NCBI GenBank assembly: GCA_021844025.1
Contig: JAKBUF010000005.1
Location: forward strand, 1-35,835
Length of the DNA stretch: 35,835 bases
Source of the DNA: a bacterium
Lineage (GTDB): Bacteria; Patescibacteriota; Minisyncoccia; UBA6257; JAGOQP01
Direction of reading: 5' to 3'
Shown here: positions 18,365-27,074 of the stretch, piece by piece
Position numbering within the stretch: the stretch's first letter is position 1
Layout: each line of letters starts with the position of its first letter
Made by a program: the position numbers and the translations under genes
The notes under the pieces: model-generated
The model's database searches: none
What the model saw: the letters and a program-made list of their open reading frames with translations, nothing else
Told to the model about the DNA's origin: nothing

Positions 18365-19819
18365 CTAGCTATTTAATTCTTTCTCCAACATTGTTCGCAC
18401 TATTCCCGGGTTTGCAGCCCCTTTTGTTTTTGCCATAACTTGTCCTACGAGAAACTGCAACACGGTTATTTTTCCTTTTTTATATTCTTCTACTACTTTT
18501 GCGTTTTGCGCAATAACTTCAGTAATAATTTTTTGCAGCGCAGATTCGTCTGATACTTGCTCTAGTCCTTTTTCTTTTACCGTGTCTTGCGGAGAAACTC
18601 CCGAATCAAATGATTCGCGGAGTATGTCTTTTGCAACTCGACTGGATATTTTATTTTCTCCCAGTAAAGCCACGATTTGGGCAATATGGGCCGGCTTTAT
18701 TTTTGATTCCGTTATAAGAATACCGGTATCTTTTTGTATTCCCTGTAAGTCACTTGTAATATAGTTATATACGGTTTCTATATTTCCTTTTGGTTGCAAA
18801 GCCCTTAGTTCAGAAACTGCTTCTTCAAAAAATTCGCATAGGAACATATCGCGTACGAGTAGTTCCGCTTGTTTGGGAGATATATTATATTCTTGAGATA
18901 GCCGCTCACGACGTCCCGCGGGCAATTCGGTAATGTGCGCGCGAATTGCTTCTATATATGCACCCGTGAATTCCATGGGGGGAAGATCTGGCTCCGGAAA
19001 ATATCTATAATCATGCGCGTCTTCTTTTGAGCGCTGTGAAAATGTTTGCTGTGCACCCTCGTTCCACCCTCGTGTTTCTTGAATAATTTCATTCCCCTTT
19101 CCCGCTTCCAGCAACTCGGTATGTCGTTTAATTTCATATTCAATTGCTTTATACACCGCCTGAAATGAATTGAGATTTTTTACTTCTACTTTCGTTCCTA
19201 ATTTTTCGCTTCCTTGCGGAGCAACTGAAATGTTTGCCTCAAAACGCAAGTGCCCTTTTTCCATATCCGCATCACTGGCTCCTAGATACCGTAATAGTAA
19301 TTGAAACTCCTGCGCAAATTCAATTACTTCTTGCGCGCTGTGAAAATCGGGCTCGGTTACTAGTTCCATTAGCGGTATCCCCGCACGGTTAAAATCAACC
19401 AATGAGTGTTTTCCATCGGCCGCGTGCGCTAGCTTGGCGGTATCTTCTTCTAGGTGAATACGAGTTATCCCAATTCTTTTTTTGCTTTCGGGTAAGGTTA
19501 TGTGTCCATTTTTACAAAGGGGTAGGTCGTATTGACTAATTTGATATGCCTTGGGAAGATCTGGGTAAAAATAGTTTTTTCTATCAAACTTGGAGTGTGT
19601 ATTGATTTCACAATTGAGTGCAAGTCCGGTTTTTATTACCAGATCAATAGCTTGTTTGTTTGCAACTGGTAATGCCCCCGGATGCGCCATACACACCGGA
19701 CATATGTTTTTATTTGCGGTTAGTTCGGTTTCATCGTTCAAACACCCACAAAACATTTTGGTTTTGGTGAGTAATTCTGAATGTATTTCAAGACCGATTG
19801 TCGGTTCGTACTTTGTCAT
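18365..19819 (-). CDS. gatB: Asp-tRNA(Asn)/Glu-tRNA(Gln) amidotransferase subunit B
   Basis: TIGLEIHSELLTKTKMFCGC, NICPVCMAHPGALPV, DYRYFPEPDLPP. Confidence 0.96.
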   Translation of the reverse strand: MTKYEPTIGLEIHSELLTKTKMFCGCLNDETELTANKNICPVCMAHPGALPVANKQAIDLVIKTGLALNCEINTHSKFDRKNYFYPDLPKAYQISQYDLPLCKNGHITLPESKKRIGITRIHLEEDTAKLAHAADGKHSLVDFNRAGIPLMELVTEPDFHSAQEVIEFAQEFQLLLRYLGASDADMEKGHLRFEANISVAPQGSEKLGTKVEVKNLNSFQAVYKAIEYEIKRHTELLEAGKGNEIIQETRGWNEGAQQTFSQRSKEDAHDYRYFPEPDLPPMEFTGAYIEAIRAHITELPAGRRERLSQEYNISPKQAELLVRDMFLCEFFEEAVSELRALQPKGNIETVYNYITSDLQGIQKDTGILITESKIKPAHIAQIVALLGENKISSRVAKDILRESFDSGVSPQDTVKEKGLEQVSDESALQKIITEVIAQNAKVVEEYKKGKITVLQFLVGQVMAKTKGAANPGIVRTMLEKELNS

Positions 19820-19852
19820 AAAATTAGTATATAAGAACGGGAATAGTTATGC

Positions 19853-19875
19853 AAAACCCCGCATAGGCGGGGTTT
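19853..19875. terminator. Terminator-like hairpin upstream of gatB start
   Basis: AAACCCCGC atag GCGGGGTTT. Confidence 0.45.
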
Positions 19876-19954
19876 AACTTTTTTATCTCTTATCTTTAAA
19901 GAATCAATTTTATTATGTATAAAGATAGCTCTCGCCCCCACCAAATTCTAAGAG

Positions 19955-20106
19955 GATTTTTTGCTATATATTTTTGAATATCTCGCAGGCATAAAAAGAT
20001 TGGTTTTCTTTGTAATAAACAAAGAAATTTTTATGCCGAGAGTTAAGATAACGGCTTGCCGCTGGAGCAAGCCGATTATCGGTTCAAAAATATATAGCGA
20101 AAAATC
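19955..20106. repeat. 152-bp inverted-repeat-bounded element with two internal hairpins
   Basis: 24-bp arms (19955-19978 / 20083-20106, one mismatch); internal hairpins GGCATAAAAA..TTTTTATGCC and GATAACGGCTTGC..GCAAGCCGATTATC. Confidence 0.8.
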
Positions 20107-20531
20107 TATTCCACCACCTCTATTCCCATTGATCGCGCAGTCCCCTCAATAATTTTGCAGGCTCCTTCAATATCTACCGCATTTAAGTCAGCCATTTTCT
20201 TTTCCGCAATTTCTTTTATCTGCGCCTTGGTAACTTTACCCACCTTACCACGCAACGGATCTGCGGCTCCTTTTTCAACCCCCGCTGCTTTGCGTAGCAT
20301 ATCGGATGCGGGAGGGGTTTTTAATACAAACTCAAACGATCTATCTTCATAAATAGTAATTTCTGCCGGCACAATGCTTCCCATCATTTCTTTGGTTGCT
20401 TCGTTAAATTGCTGACAAAACTGCGCAATGTTAATACCATGCGGACCAAGAGCTGTTCCTACCGGAGGAGCTGGGTTTGCTTTACCTGCCTCGAGTTGTA
20501 GTTTAATTTTTGATTTAATTGCTTTTGCCAT
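20106..20531 (-). CDS. rplK: 50S ribosomal protein L11
   Basis: [30 protein letters not shown]-terminal [10 protein letters not shown]. Confidence 0.96.
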   Translation of the reverse strand: MAKAIKSKIKLQLEAGKANPAPPVGTALGPHGINIAQFCQQFNEATKEMMGSIVPAEITIYEDRSFEFVLKTPPASDMLRKAAGVEKGAADPLRGKVGKVTKAQIKEIAEKKMADLNAVDIEGACKIIEGTARSMGIEVVE

Positions 20532-20540
20532 ATTTGTTTA

Positions 20541-20626
20541 AATTATCAGTTTTCAATGGTCAATGATCAATAAATTTTGAAATTAATAATTAAAAAATGA
20601 AAATTGGAAATTGATAATTGAAAATT
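20541..20626. repeat. AT-rich intergenic repeat, copy E
   Basis: AATTATCAGTTTTCAATGGTCAATGATCAATAAATTTT ... GAAAATTGGAAATTGATAATTGAAAATT. Confidence 0.6.
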
Positions 20627-20634
20627 ATTTTATA

Positions 20635-21231
20635 TTATATCTTTTGTAGTTGTCCTGAATCGATTTCGACAATGGTTTCTCTACCAAACACCGGAACCGA
20701 TACTTTGACTCGTCCGTGTTCTTCATCTACCTCAAGCACCTTTCCTTCATAATCTCGGAATGGACCGTCAATAATTTTTACCAGATCATCTTTTGAAACC
20801 TCAACTCGGAATTTTGCGTCTTTAGAGTCTCCTTCATTCATACGCGCGACCAAGTATTCAATTTCATCTTTGGAAAGTGGGGTTGGCTTGGTAGTATCTG
20901 GACCCACAAATCCCATAACGCGCGGGGTATTTCTAACCACATACCACGAGTCTTCGGTTAAAATCATTTCCACTAACACATATCCAGGATAAATCTTTTC
21001 TTCAACCGTCTTTTTTTTATTGTTCTTTATGCGGATTTTTTTCTCTTTGGGGACGATAATACTAAAAATCTTATCATTCATGGAAAGAGACTCCACACGC
21101 TGCTTTAAATAGCGCGCTACGGCGTCTTCGTACCCCGAATACGTGTGAATTGCATACCACGCTCGCTGAGGTTTTATTTTTTCATCAAGCCCGATGTGCT
21201 TTTTTTCTGGTTCTTTTTTTTCTGGTTCCAT
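20635..21231 (-). CDS. nusG: Transcription termination/antitermination protein NusG
   Basis: WYAIHTYSGYEDAVARYL, YPGYVLVEM, VRNTPRVMGFVG, KOW motif. Confidence 0.96.
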   Translation of the reverse strand: MEPEKKEPEKKHIGLDEKIKPQRAWYAIHTYSGYEDAVARYLKQRVESLSMNDKIFSIIVPKEKKIRIKNNKKKTVEEKIYPGYVLVEMILTEDSWYVVRNTPRVMGFVGPDTTKPTPLSKDEIEYLVARMNEGDSKDAKFRVEVSKDDLVKIIDGPFRDYEGKVLEVDEEHGRVKVSVPVFGRETIVEIDSGQLQKI

Positions 21232-21242
21232 ACTAAGTTAGA

Positions 21243-21428
21243 TTATGGAGTAATGAGTAAACGAATGCCATATGAGAAGACCATGTCCAAAAGACCAAGA
21301 AATATAGCCACCGCAAGAGAAAATACAATAACTACCACGGTTAAACGGATAGTTTCTTGACGAGTAGGCCAATTAACTTTGCGCAACTCTTGATATGATT
21401 CTGTAAAATATGCTTTTAACTTGGACAT
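21243..21428 (-). CDS. secE: Preprotein translocase subunit SecE
   Basis: 61 aa, ELRKVNWPTRQETIRLTVVVIVF. Confidence 0.92.
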   Translation of the reverse strand: MSKLKAYFTESYQELRKVNWPTRQETIRLTVVVIVFSLAVAIFLGLLDMVFSYGIRLLITP

Positions 21429-21503
21429 ATTATGTTAATAAAAAAACCCCTTTTTCATGTAATACACCCACGGGGCATTGTGTACATATTACAAGCCCCA
21501 TGC

Positions 21504-23525
21504 TTATATGTCAAGATTTTTTACCGTTGCCGCCCGGCTCTGAATAAAGTGTTTACGAGGAGCAACTTTCTCTCCCATAAGAATATCAAATAAACGATCT
21601 GCCTCTTGCGCGTCATCTATGGTTACTTTTTTCAATATACGAGTAGCGGGATTCATGGTGGTCTCCCATAATTGCTCTGGATTCATTTCTCCCAAACCTT
21701 TGTATCGTTGTATATTTATGCCCTTTGTGTTTTCTCCTATGGTCTCGTCGGTTTCTACTATTATTTCTTCTTCTTGCTTTTTACTCTCCCCCTTTGCTTT
21801 TTTCTTTTCTCCTTTTATTTTTTGGATTTCTCCAATTACTCTTTCTTTTTCATCGTCTGAATATGCGTATTGAATTTCTTTTCCTGATTTTATTTGATAC
21901 AACGGGGGTTGCGCAATATACAAAAATCCACTCTCAATTACTGGTCTGAAATATCTAAAGAATAGGGTGAGGAGCAACGTACAAATGTGCGCGCCGTCAA
22001 CATCGGCATCGGTCATAATAACAATTTTATGATACCGAATTTTATCAACCGAAAAATCGTTTCCGATTGCGGTACCCAACGCAATAACCAACGATTTAAT
22101 TTCGTTGTTGGCAAGCATTTTATCCAATCGCGCCTTTTCTACATTTAAAATTTTTCCCCGTAACGGTAAGATTGCCTGATATCGGCGATCACGCCCTTGT
22201 TTTCCACTTCCTCCTGCGCTATCTCCCTCTACAATAAATAGTTCAGACTCGCTGGCATTTCTTGAAGTACAGTCGGCTAATTTTCCAGGTAAGGTGAGCC
22301 CCTCAAAAGGACCCTTACGTAATACTGTTTCCTTTGCCGCTTTTGCCGCCTTGCGGGCTTTTACCGCTAATAAGGCCTTCCCGACGATTGTTTTTGCTTC
22401 TGCTGAGTGCTTTTGCAAGAACTCTTTAAGGGACTCAGATACCACGCTTTCCACCGCACTGCGTGCGGGAGGGTTTCCTAATCGGGCTTTTGTTTGCCCC
22501 TCAAACTGAGGCTCTCGTAGTTTTAACGAAACAACAGCGACTAGTCCTTCGCGCACGTCATCTCCAGTAAAATTCTCTTCTTTGTCTTTAATGTAGCCTT
22601 GTTCACGCGCGTAATCATTTAGTGCTCGGGTAAGCGCGCTGCGAAATCCGGTCAAATGCATTCCTCCATCGGGTGTATAAATATTGTTGGCAAAACTTAG
22701 TTCCTGCGTTTCGGTATCGTTATTGTATACAAATGCCGCCTCAACCGGCATACCGTCATATTCTTTATTTACATAAAACGGTTCATCTTGAATTTGTTCG
22801 TTATATTCGTTGAGGTATTTTAAAAATGAAATAATACCCCCCTCAAAACAAAACGCATAATAAAACGGAACCTCTTCTCGTTGGTCTACAATTTCAATGC
22901 GCAATCCTTTTACCAAAAATGCCTGGTGACGTAAGTGGTCAATAATTTTTTTGCGATCGTATTTAATTTCTGAAAAAATAGACTCATCTGCGCGGAACGT
23001 AATAGTGGTTCCGGTATCGTTGGCTTTTCCTATCTTTTTAACATTATATTGCGGCTTTCCAATTTTGTATTCCTGCACATAAATTCCTCCGTCTTTGTGA
23101 ACCTCTGCCTTCAAGTGTGTAGAAAGCGCATTCACCACCGAAACCCCTACTCCATGCAATCCCCCTGAAACTTTATATGAGTCTCCTCCAAATTTTCCTC
23201 CGGCATGTAGCGTGCACAATGCAGTCTCTAAAGCAGATTTTTTTGTTTTTGGATGAATGTCTACCGGAATACCGCGTCCATCGTCGGTTACTGAAACCAT
23301 ATTATCTTTTAACAACTCAACGCGGATATTTTTCGCGTACCCTGCCATAGCCTCATCGATAGAGTTATCAACTACCTCCCAAATAAGATGGTGCAGTCCT
23401 TCGGTTCCTGTAGAGCCAATATACATACCCGGACGTTTTCGTACCGGTTCTAATCCCTCTAAGACAAATATATCTTTTGCACTATAGGATGATTCCTTTT
23501 TTGTTTCTTTTGCTTCATTGCTCAT
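21504..23525 (-). CDS. gyrB: DNA gyrase subunit B
   Basis: VRKRPGMYIGSTG, EVVDNSIDEAMAGY, FIVEGDSAGGSGKQGRDR, QRYKGLGEMNPEQLWETTM. Confidence 0.96.
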   Translation of the reverse strand: MSNEAKETKKESSYSAKDIFVLEGLEPVRKRPGMYIGSTGTEGLHHLIWEVVDNSIDEAMAGYAKNIRVELLKDNMVSVTDDGRGIPVDIHPKTKKSALETALCTLHAGGKFGGDSYKVSGGLHGVGVSVVNALSTHLKAEVHKDGGIYVQEYKIGKPQYNVKKIGKANDTGTTITFRADESIFSEIKYDRKKIIDHLRHQAFLVKGLRIEIVDQREEVPFYYAFCFEGGIISFLKYLNEYNEQIQDEPFYVNKEYDGMPVEAAFVYNNDTETQELSFANNIYTPDGGMHLTGFRSALTRALNDYAREQGYIKDKEENFTGDDVREGLVAVVSLKLREPQFEGQTKARLGNPPARSAVESVVSESLKEFLQKHSAEAKTIVGKALLAVKARKAAKAAKETVLRKGPFEGLTLPGKLADCTSRNASESELFIVEGDSAGGSGKQGRDRRYQAILPLRGKILNVEKARLDKMLANNEIKSLVIALGTAIGNDFSVDKIRYHKIVIMTDADVDGAHICTLLLTLFFRYFRPVIESGFLYIAQPPLYQIKSGKEIQYAYSDDEKERVIGEIQKIKGEKKKAKGESKKQEEEIIVETDETIGENTKGINIQRYKGLGEMNPEQLWETTMNPATRILKKVTIDDAQEADRLFDILMGEKVAPRKHFIQSRAATVKNLDI

Positions 23526-23779
23526 AAATTATTATTGTATAGCAGTAAAAAAATAACACCCTGATAACTTTGTTGGTATAAGTTCAGTGTATCATACTCT
23601 CTGCGTAAATACAACTACCATACACCTAAAATAGATAGTATTTATGCGATTAATTTTATTCTTTTCCTTGCGCCTCATATTTTTTATACATGCTTGTTTT
23701 TTTCTGCCCACATTTGTTACGATCGTAAAAAATTTGGGCAATTATATATATCCCACAATTATTTAATTATTTTAATTAA

Positions 23780-24922
23780 TTATTCCCATACTCTTCGTAT
23801 TTTCTCAGGGATCTTTACCAAAATCTCATACGGAATATGTACCGTACGAGCCATGGAAATAATTGAATTTTTATCGTTTGAATTATTGCTTATTATTTCA
23901 ACAGTGTCCCCCTCTCTTATAGCGGGCACTTGAGAAACATCAATGCTCATCATGTTCATGCTCACTCTTCCCACTATGGGACAGTACACATTTTTTATTT
24001 TTACATATCCATTATTTGAAAGCGCGCGAGGAATTCCTTCAAAATAACCCGCGGGCACCACTCCGATGGTCATATCGTGTGGCGCTGTATAAGTAAAGTT
24101 ATATCCAACTCCCTCTCCTTTTTTTATTTTTTTTATTCCCACCACGATTGACTCCATGCGCAATACTGGTTGTACATTAAGATTTCTGTCTATTCCCGAA
24201 TCAATACCGTAGAGCCCCAATCCTATGCGTGTCATATTTGCATCTATTTCATGTGCGTATGCCGTACCCGCAGTTGCTTCTATGTGCGTATATCGTATGC
24301 TTGGGAATTCTTTTTTTATACGAGCGCTTTGCTCATTCCATACGCGGATCTGCTTTTTGTTGAGTTCTGACTGTTTGGTGTCTGCATCTGCCAAATGTGA
24401 ACATATTCCCTCAAGAATAATATTTTTGTTTTTTTGTATTAGTTCAATGACGTGGGGAATGTCTGTGGGAAGAATTCCTTGCCGGTGCATACCGGTATCA
24501 ATTTTTATATGAAACCGTTTCTGGATTTTTAGTTTTTGAGAAAGCTCTTGCGCTTGCGCCAATGTGGTAATGCAAAATATTATTTCTGGGTGTGAAAATT
24601 GTATTATATTCTCCACAAAGGTATATCCAATAACCAGCAGGTTTGTTTTTATTCCCTCGTTCTTTAAAATAAGCGCCTCATAATATGAATCAACTACTAA
24701 AAAGGGGGCCTGTATGCCATCGAGTTGTTTTGCAACTCCCACGAGCCCATGCCCATACGCATTGCTTTTTAGTACTGGGGCAATTTGTTTTTGTGGTTCA
24801 AGTTCTTTAAATACTTGAACATTATGAAGAAGCGCCTGTTTTGAAAGTATAACTTGTACTAACGGCTTATATAGAAATCGCTTTGCTCGTATGAAACGAA
24901 AAATTTTTTTTATGATAGTCAT
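23780..24922 (-). CDS. alr: Alanine racemase
   Basis: PVLKSNAYGHGLVGVA PLP-lysine motif; IVGRVSMNMMSIDV. Confidence 0.93.
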   Translation of the reverse strand: MTIIKKIFRFIRAKRFLYKPLVQVILSKQALLHNVQVFKELEPQKQIAPVLKSNAYGHGLVGVAKQLDGIQAPFLVVDSYYEALILKNEGIKTNLLVIGYTFVENIIQFSHPEIIFCITTLAQAQELSQKLKIQKRFHIKIDTGMHRQGILPTDIPHVIELIQKNKNIILEGICSHLADADTKQSELNKKQIRVWNEQSARIKKEFPSIRYTHIEATAGTAYAHEIDANMTRIGLGLYGIDSGIDRNLNVQPVLRMESIVVGIKKIKKGEGVGYNFTYTAPHDMTIGVVPAGYFEGIPRALSNNGYVKIKNVYCPIVGRVSMNMMSIDVSQVPAIREGDTVEIISNNSNDKNSIISMARTVHIPYEILVKIPEKIRRVWE

Positions 24923-25977
24923 ACCGATAAAAGTTCAATATTCCCTTCTGCAGCCTGTAGCGCGGATGCTCCTTGCGGGTAATACCGTAATGGATCCGCG
25001 TGTTTTATAATTGATTCGGTAATATCCCATGCTAGTAATGCGTGCTCTATAGAAACAAACGATTCTCGATTTCCTTTGAAAAAGTCATCAAATAACCGCA
25101 CGTACGCGTTTGCCGAATTTTCTAAGTCAATTCGTGTGGTGTCTATTTCCATATATGACACCTTGCGATCAAACCTTTTACCGGTTATACATTCGTATGT
25201 TTTTGTTTTAGTGATTAACGTAACCTGGGCAAATGTTTCTGTGGCTGAGGGGTGCCCTAATTCGTGTACATACCCGGAGTCTTTTCCATTTCCATATTGC
25301 GCGGGGATATAACGTTTCACCGAAAAATTTTCAAATTCATCTTGCGGGTTTGAGAGAGTTCGAAATATTATGTTAAGAAAATGACTTTGCACCATATCAC
25401 GAAGCGCGCCAATTCCGTCATAGTATGCCGCGCGTTGCTCTAATCCCACCATTTCTAATGAAACAATTTTTAAGTTCTTGTAGGTGTCCAAGGGAAGTTT
25501 GTGTACTCCTTCTTTAAAGAGATAGTGATCCGAAATATAAAATACATCAATTAAATGATACTGCTGAAGTTGTTCGCGTAATTCTTGCGCGTGTTTTTTA
25601 CTTTCTCCAAACGGCTTTTCTGCAAGAACACGTACTTGATACCCCGCCTCTTGAACACCTCCAATGTACGCCAATACCGGTTCTAACGCACGCGGAGGAA
25701 GTGCAATATAAAAAAAATTTATTTCATTCTTTTCTAAAAAATCTCCGCAGCGTTCACAGATAATATCGTTTTCAAAATCAAGTTTATGATATATGGGCTT
25801 GGTTTTAAAGTCCTTTAAACAATCATCATCACAGATAAATTTATAATATAATTCGTCAGTAAATTCTTTTCGGCCGAGCGCAACAATCTCTAAATCTTTT
25901 GGCCGCAATTCAATAAACGCGGGAATTATTTTGCGTTTTACTAAATCTCCCGTTGAACCAAATATAAACAACTTCAT
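24919..25977 (-). CDS. zwf: Glucose-6-phosphate dehydrogenase-like protein, short (352 aa)
   Basis: IFGSTGDLVKRKIIPAF, LAEKPFGES, YISDHYLFKEGV; overlaps alr start by ATGA. Confidence 0.75.
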   Translation of the reverse strand: MKLFIFGSTGDLVKRKIIPAFIELRPKDLEIVALGRKEFTDELYYKFICDDDCLKDFKTKPIYHKLDFENDIICERCGDFLEKNEINFFYIALPPRALEPVLAYIGGVQEAGYQVRVLAEKPFGESKKHAQELREQLQQYHLIDVFYISDHYLFKEGVHKLPLDTYKNLKIVSLEMVGLEQRAAYYDGIGALRDMVQSHFLNIIFRTLSNPQDEFENFSVKRYIPAQYGNGKDSGYVHELGHPSATETFAQVTLITKTKTYECITGKRFDRKVSYMEIDTTRIDLENSANAYVRLFDDFFKGNRESFVSIEHALLAWDITESIIKHADPLRYYPQGASALQAAEGNIELLSV

Positions 25978-25999
25978 AGGTGTAGTATACCAACCAAAT

Positions 26000-26028
26000 C
26001 AAAAAACAGCCACTGGGGCTGTTTTTTG
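26000..26028. terminator. Terminator hairpin
   Basis: AAAAAACAGCC actg GGGCTGTTTTTTG. Confidence 0.65.
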
Positions 26029-26046
26029 AAATTATATCTCTTGAGT

Positions 26047-27036
26047 TTATAACCCAAGTAATGCGTTTATTTTTGCGCGAGTGGCGGGTCCTACAAATCC
26101 ATACCCTACATCTCCTACGTGTGCAATATTATATAACTCTTGGAACCTTTGCACTGCCCGCAGAGTTGCTTGCCCAAAGTATCCGGTGACTAACCCTTCT
26201 GGATATATAGTAGATCCCTGGCTTTTAAGAAACGTTTGTAAGCGAGTGACTTCGGCTCCTTGCGATCCAAGCAAGAGTGGTTGGGTAAACGGCGTGGTAA
26301 TAGTTGGTGTTGGAACTTGTGGCGTTGTAGGCAAACCTCCTATTGAGGTACCCCCAATACTACCCAGCACTTGGTTTGCAAATGATGTGGTAATAAGTCC
26401 CTGCGAATGTGCTTGTGCTAAAAGCGCTTGTAATGCCGCAATAAGTGTATTGAGGGTCGTTTGGGGCACGGTAGGTGTTGTTGGAGTTGGAGTTGGAGAT
26501 GCTCCACCACCTCCCCCGCCCCCACCACCAGTGGTATGCGATCCACCACTACTTACACATGAGCCGCCACTGAGCGTGTACCCGGTGTTACAAGTAATTG
26601 AACAAGAGGGATATGCGCCAACCGATCCGTTTGCTACCGATGAGGTGGCGCAGTTTAACACATAATCAAATGATGCTACCGACGACGCCGCGCTACTCTG
26701 ACACGCGACCGCTTTAAGGGTAAGTGACTGCGTTACTGCGACTGCGCTTGCATATACTGTTCCACTTGAACAGGTTGGTGTGGTGCCATCGGTGGTATAC
26801 CGTATGCTCGTTGCACCACTGGAGGTAAGTGAAACATTTTGCGTGGCATGATAGGTCCCCGAAGCAACACTGGCGGATGGAATATAGGGCACATTGCTAT
26901 TCATACTTCCCCCACTACCAATTCCCGATGAAATAGTTCCGGTTACTGTAGAGGCAAATGCTACAGAAGTCATACCCACAAGGGCAGCCAGTAACACCAA
27001 TATATTCAATAATTTTTTATTCATGTGTATATTCAT
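26047..27036 (-). CDS. Secreted protein: chitobiase-type beta-sandwich repeat, poly-Gly/PT linker, C-terminal peptidoglycan-binding domain
   Basis: Signal peptide MNKKLLNILVLLAALVGMTSVAFA; SIRYTTDGTTPTCSSGTVY; C-terminal LLLGSQGAEVTRLQTFLKSQG...YFGQATLRAVQRFQ. Confidence 0.82.
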   Translation of the reverse strand: MNIHMNKKLLNILVLLAALVGMTSVAFASTVTGTISSGIGSGGSMNSNVPYIPSASVASGTYHATQNVSLTSSGATSIRYTTDGTTPTCSSGTVYASAVAVTQSLTLKAVACQSSAASSVASFDYVLNCATSSVANGSVGAYPSCSITCNTGYTLSGGSCVSSGGSHTTGGGGGGGGGASPTPTPTTPTVPQTTLNTLIAALQALLAQAHSQGLITTSFANQVLGSIGGTSIGGLPTTPQVPTPTITTPFTQPLLLGSQGAEVTRLQTFLKSQGSTIYPEGLVTGYFGQATLRAVQRFQELYNIAHVGDVGYGFVGPATRAKINALLGL

Positions 27037-27074
27037 TTAGTTAGTACAAGAAAACAAGAAATGATTATTATCTA

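Noticed and set aside
26081-26665. 194-aa plus-strand ORF with poly-Pro stretch
   Set aside because: Shadow ORF opposite the well-supported peptidoglycan-binding protein; low-complexity DNA explains it.
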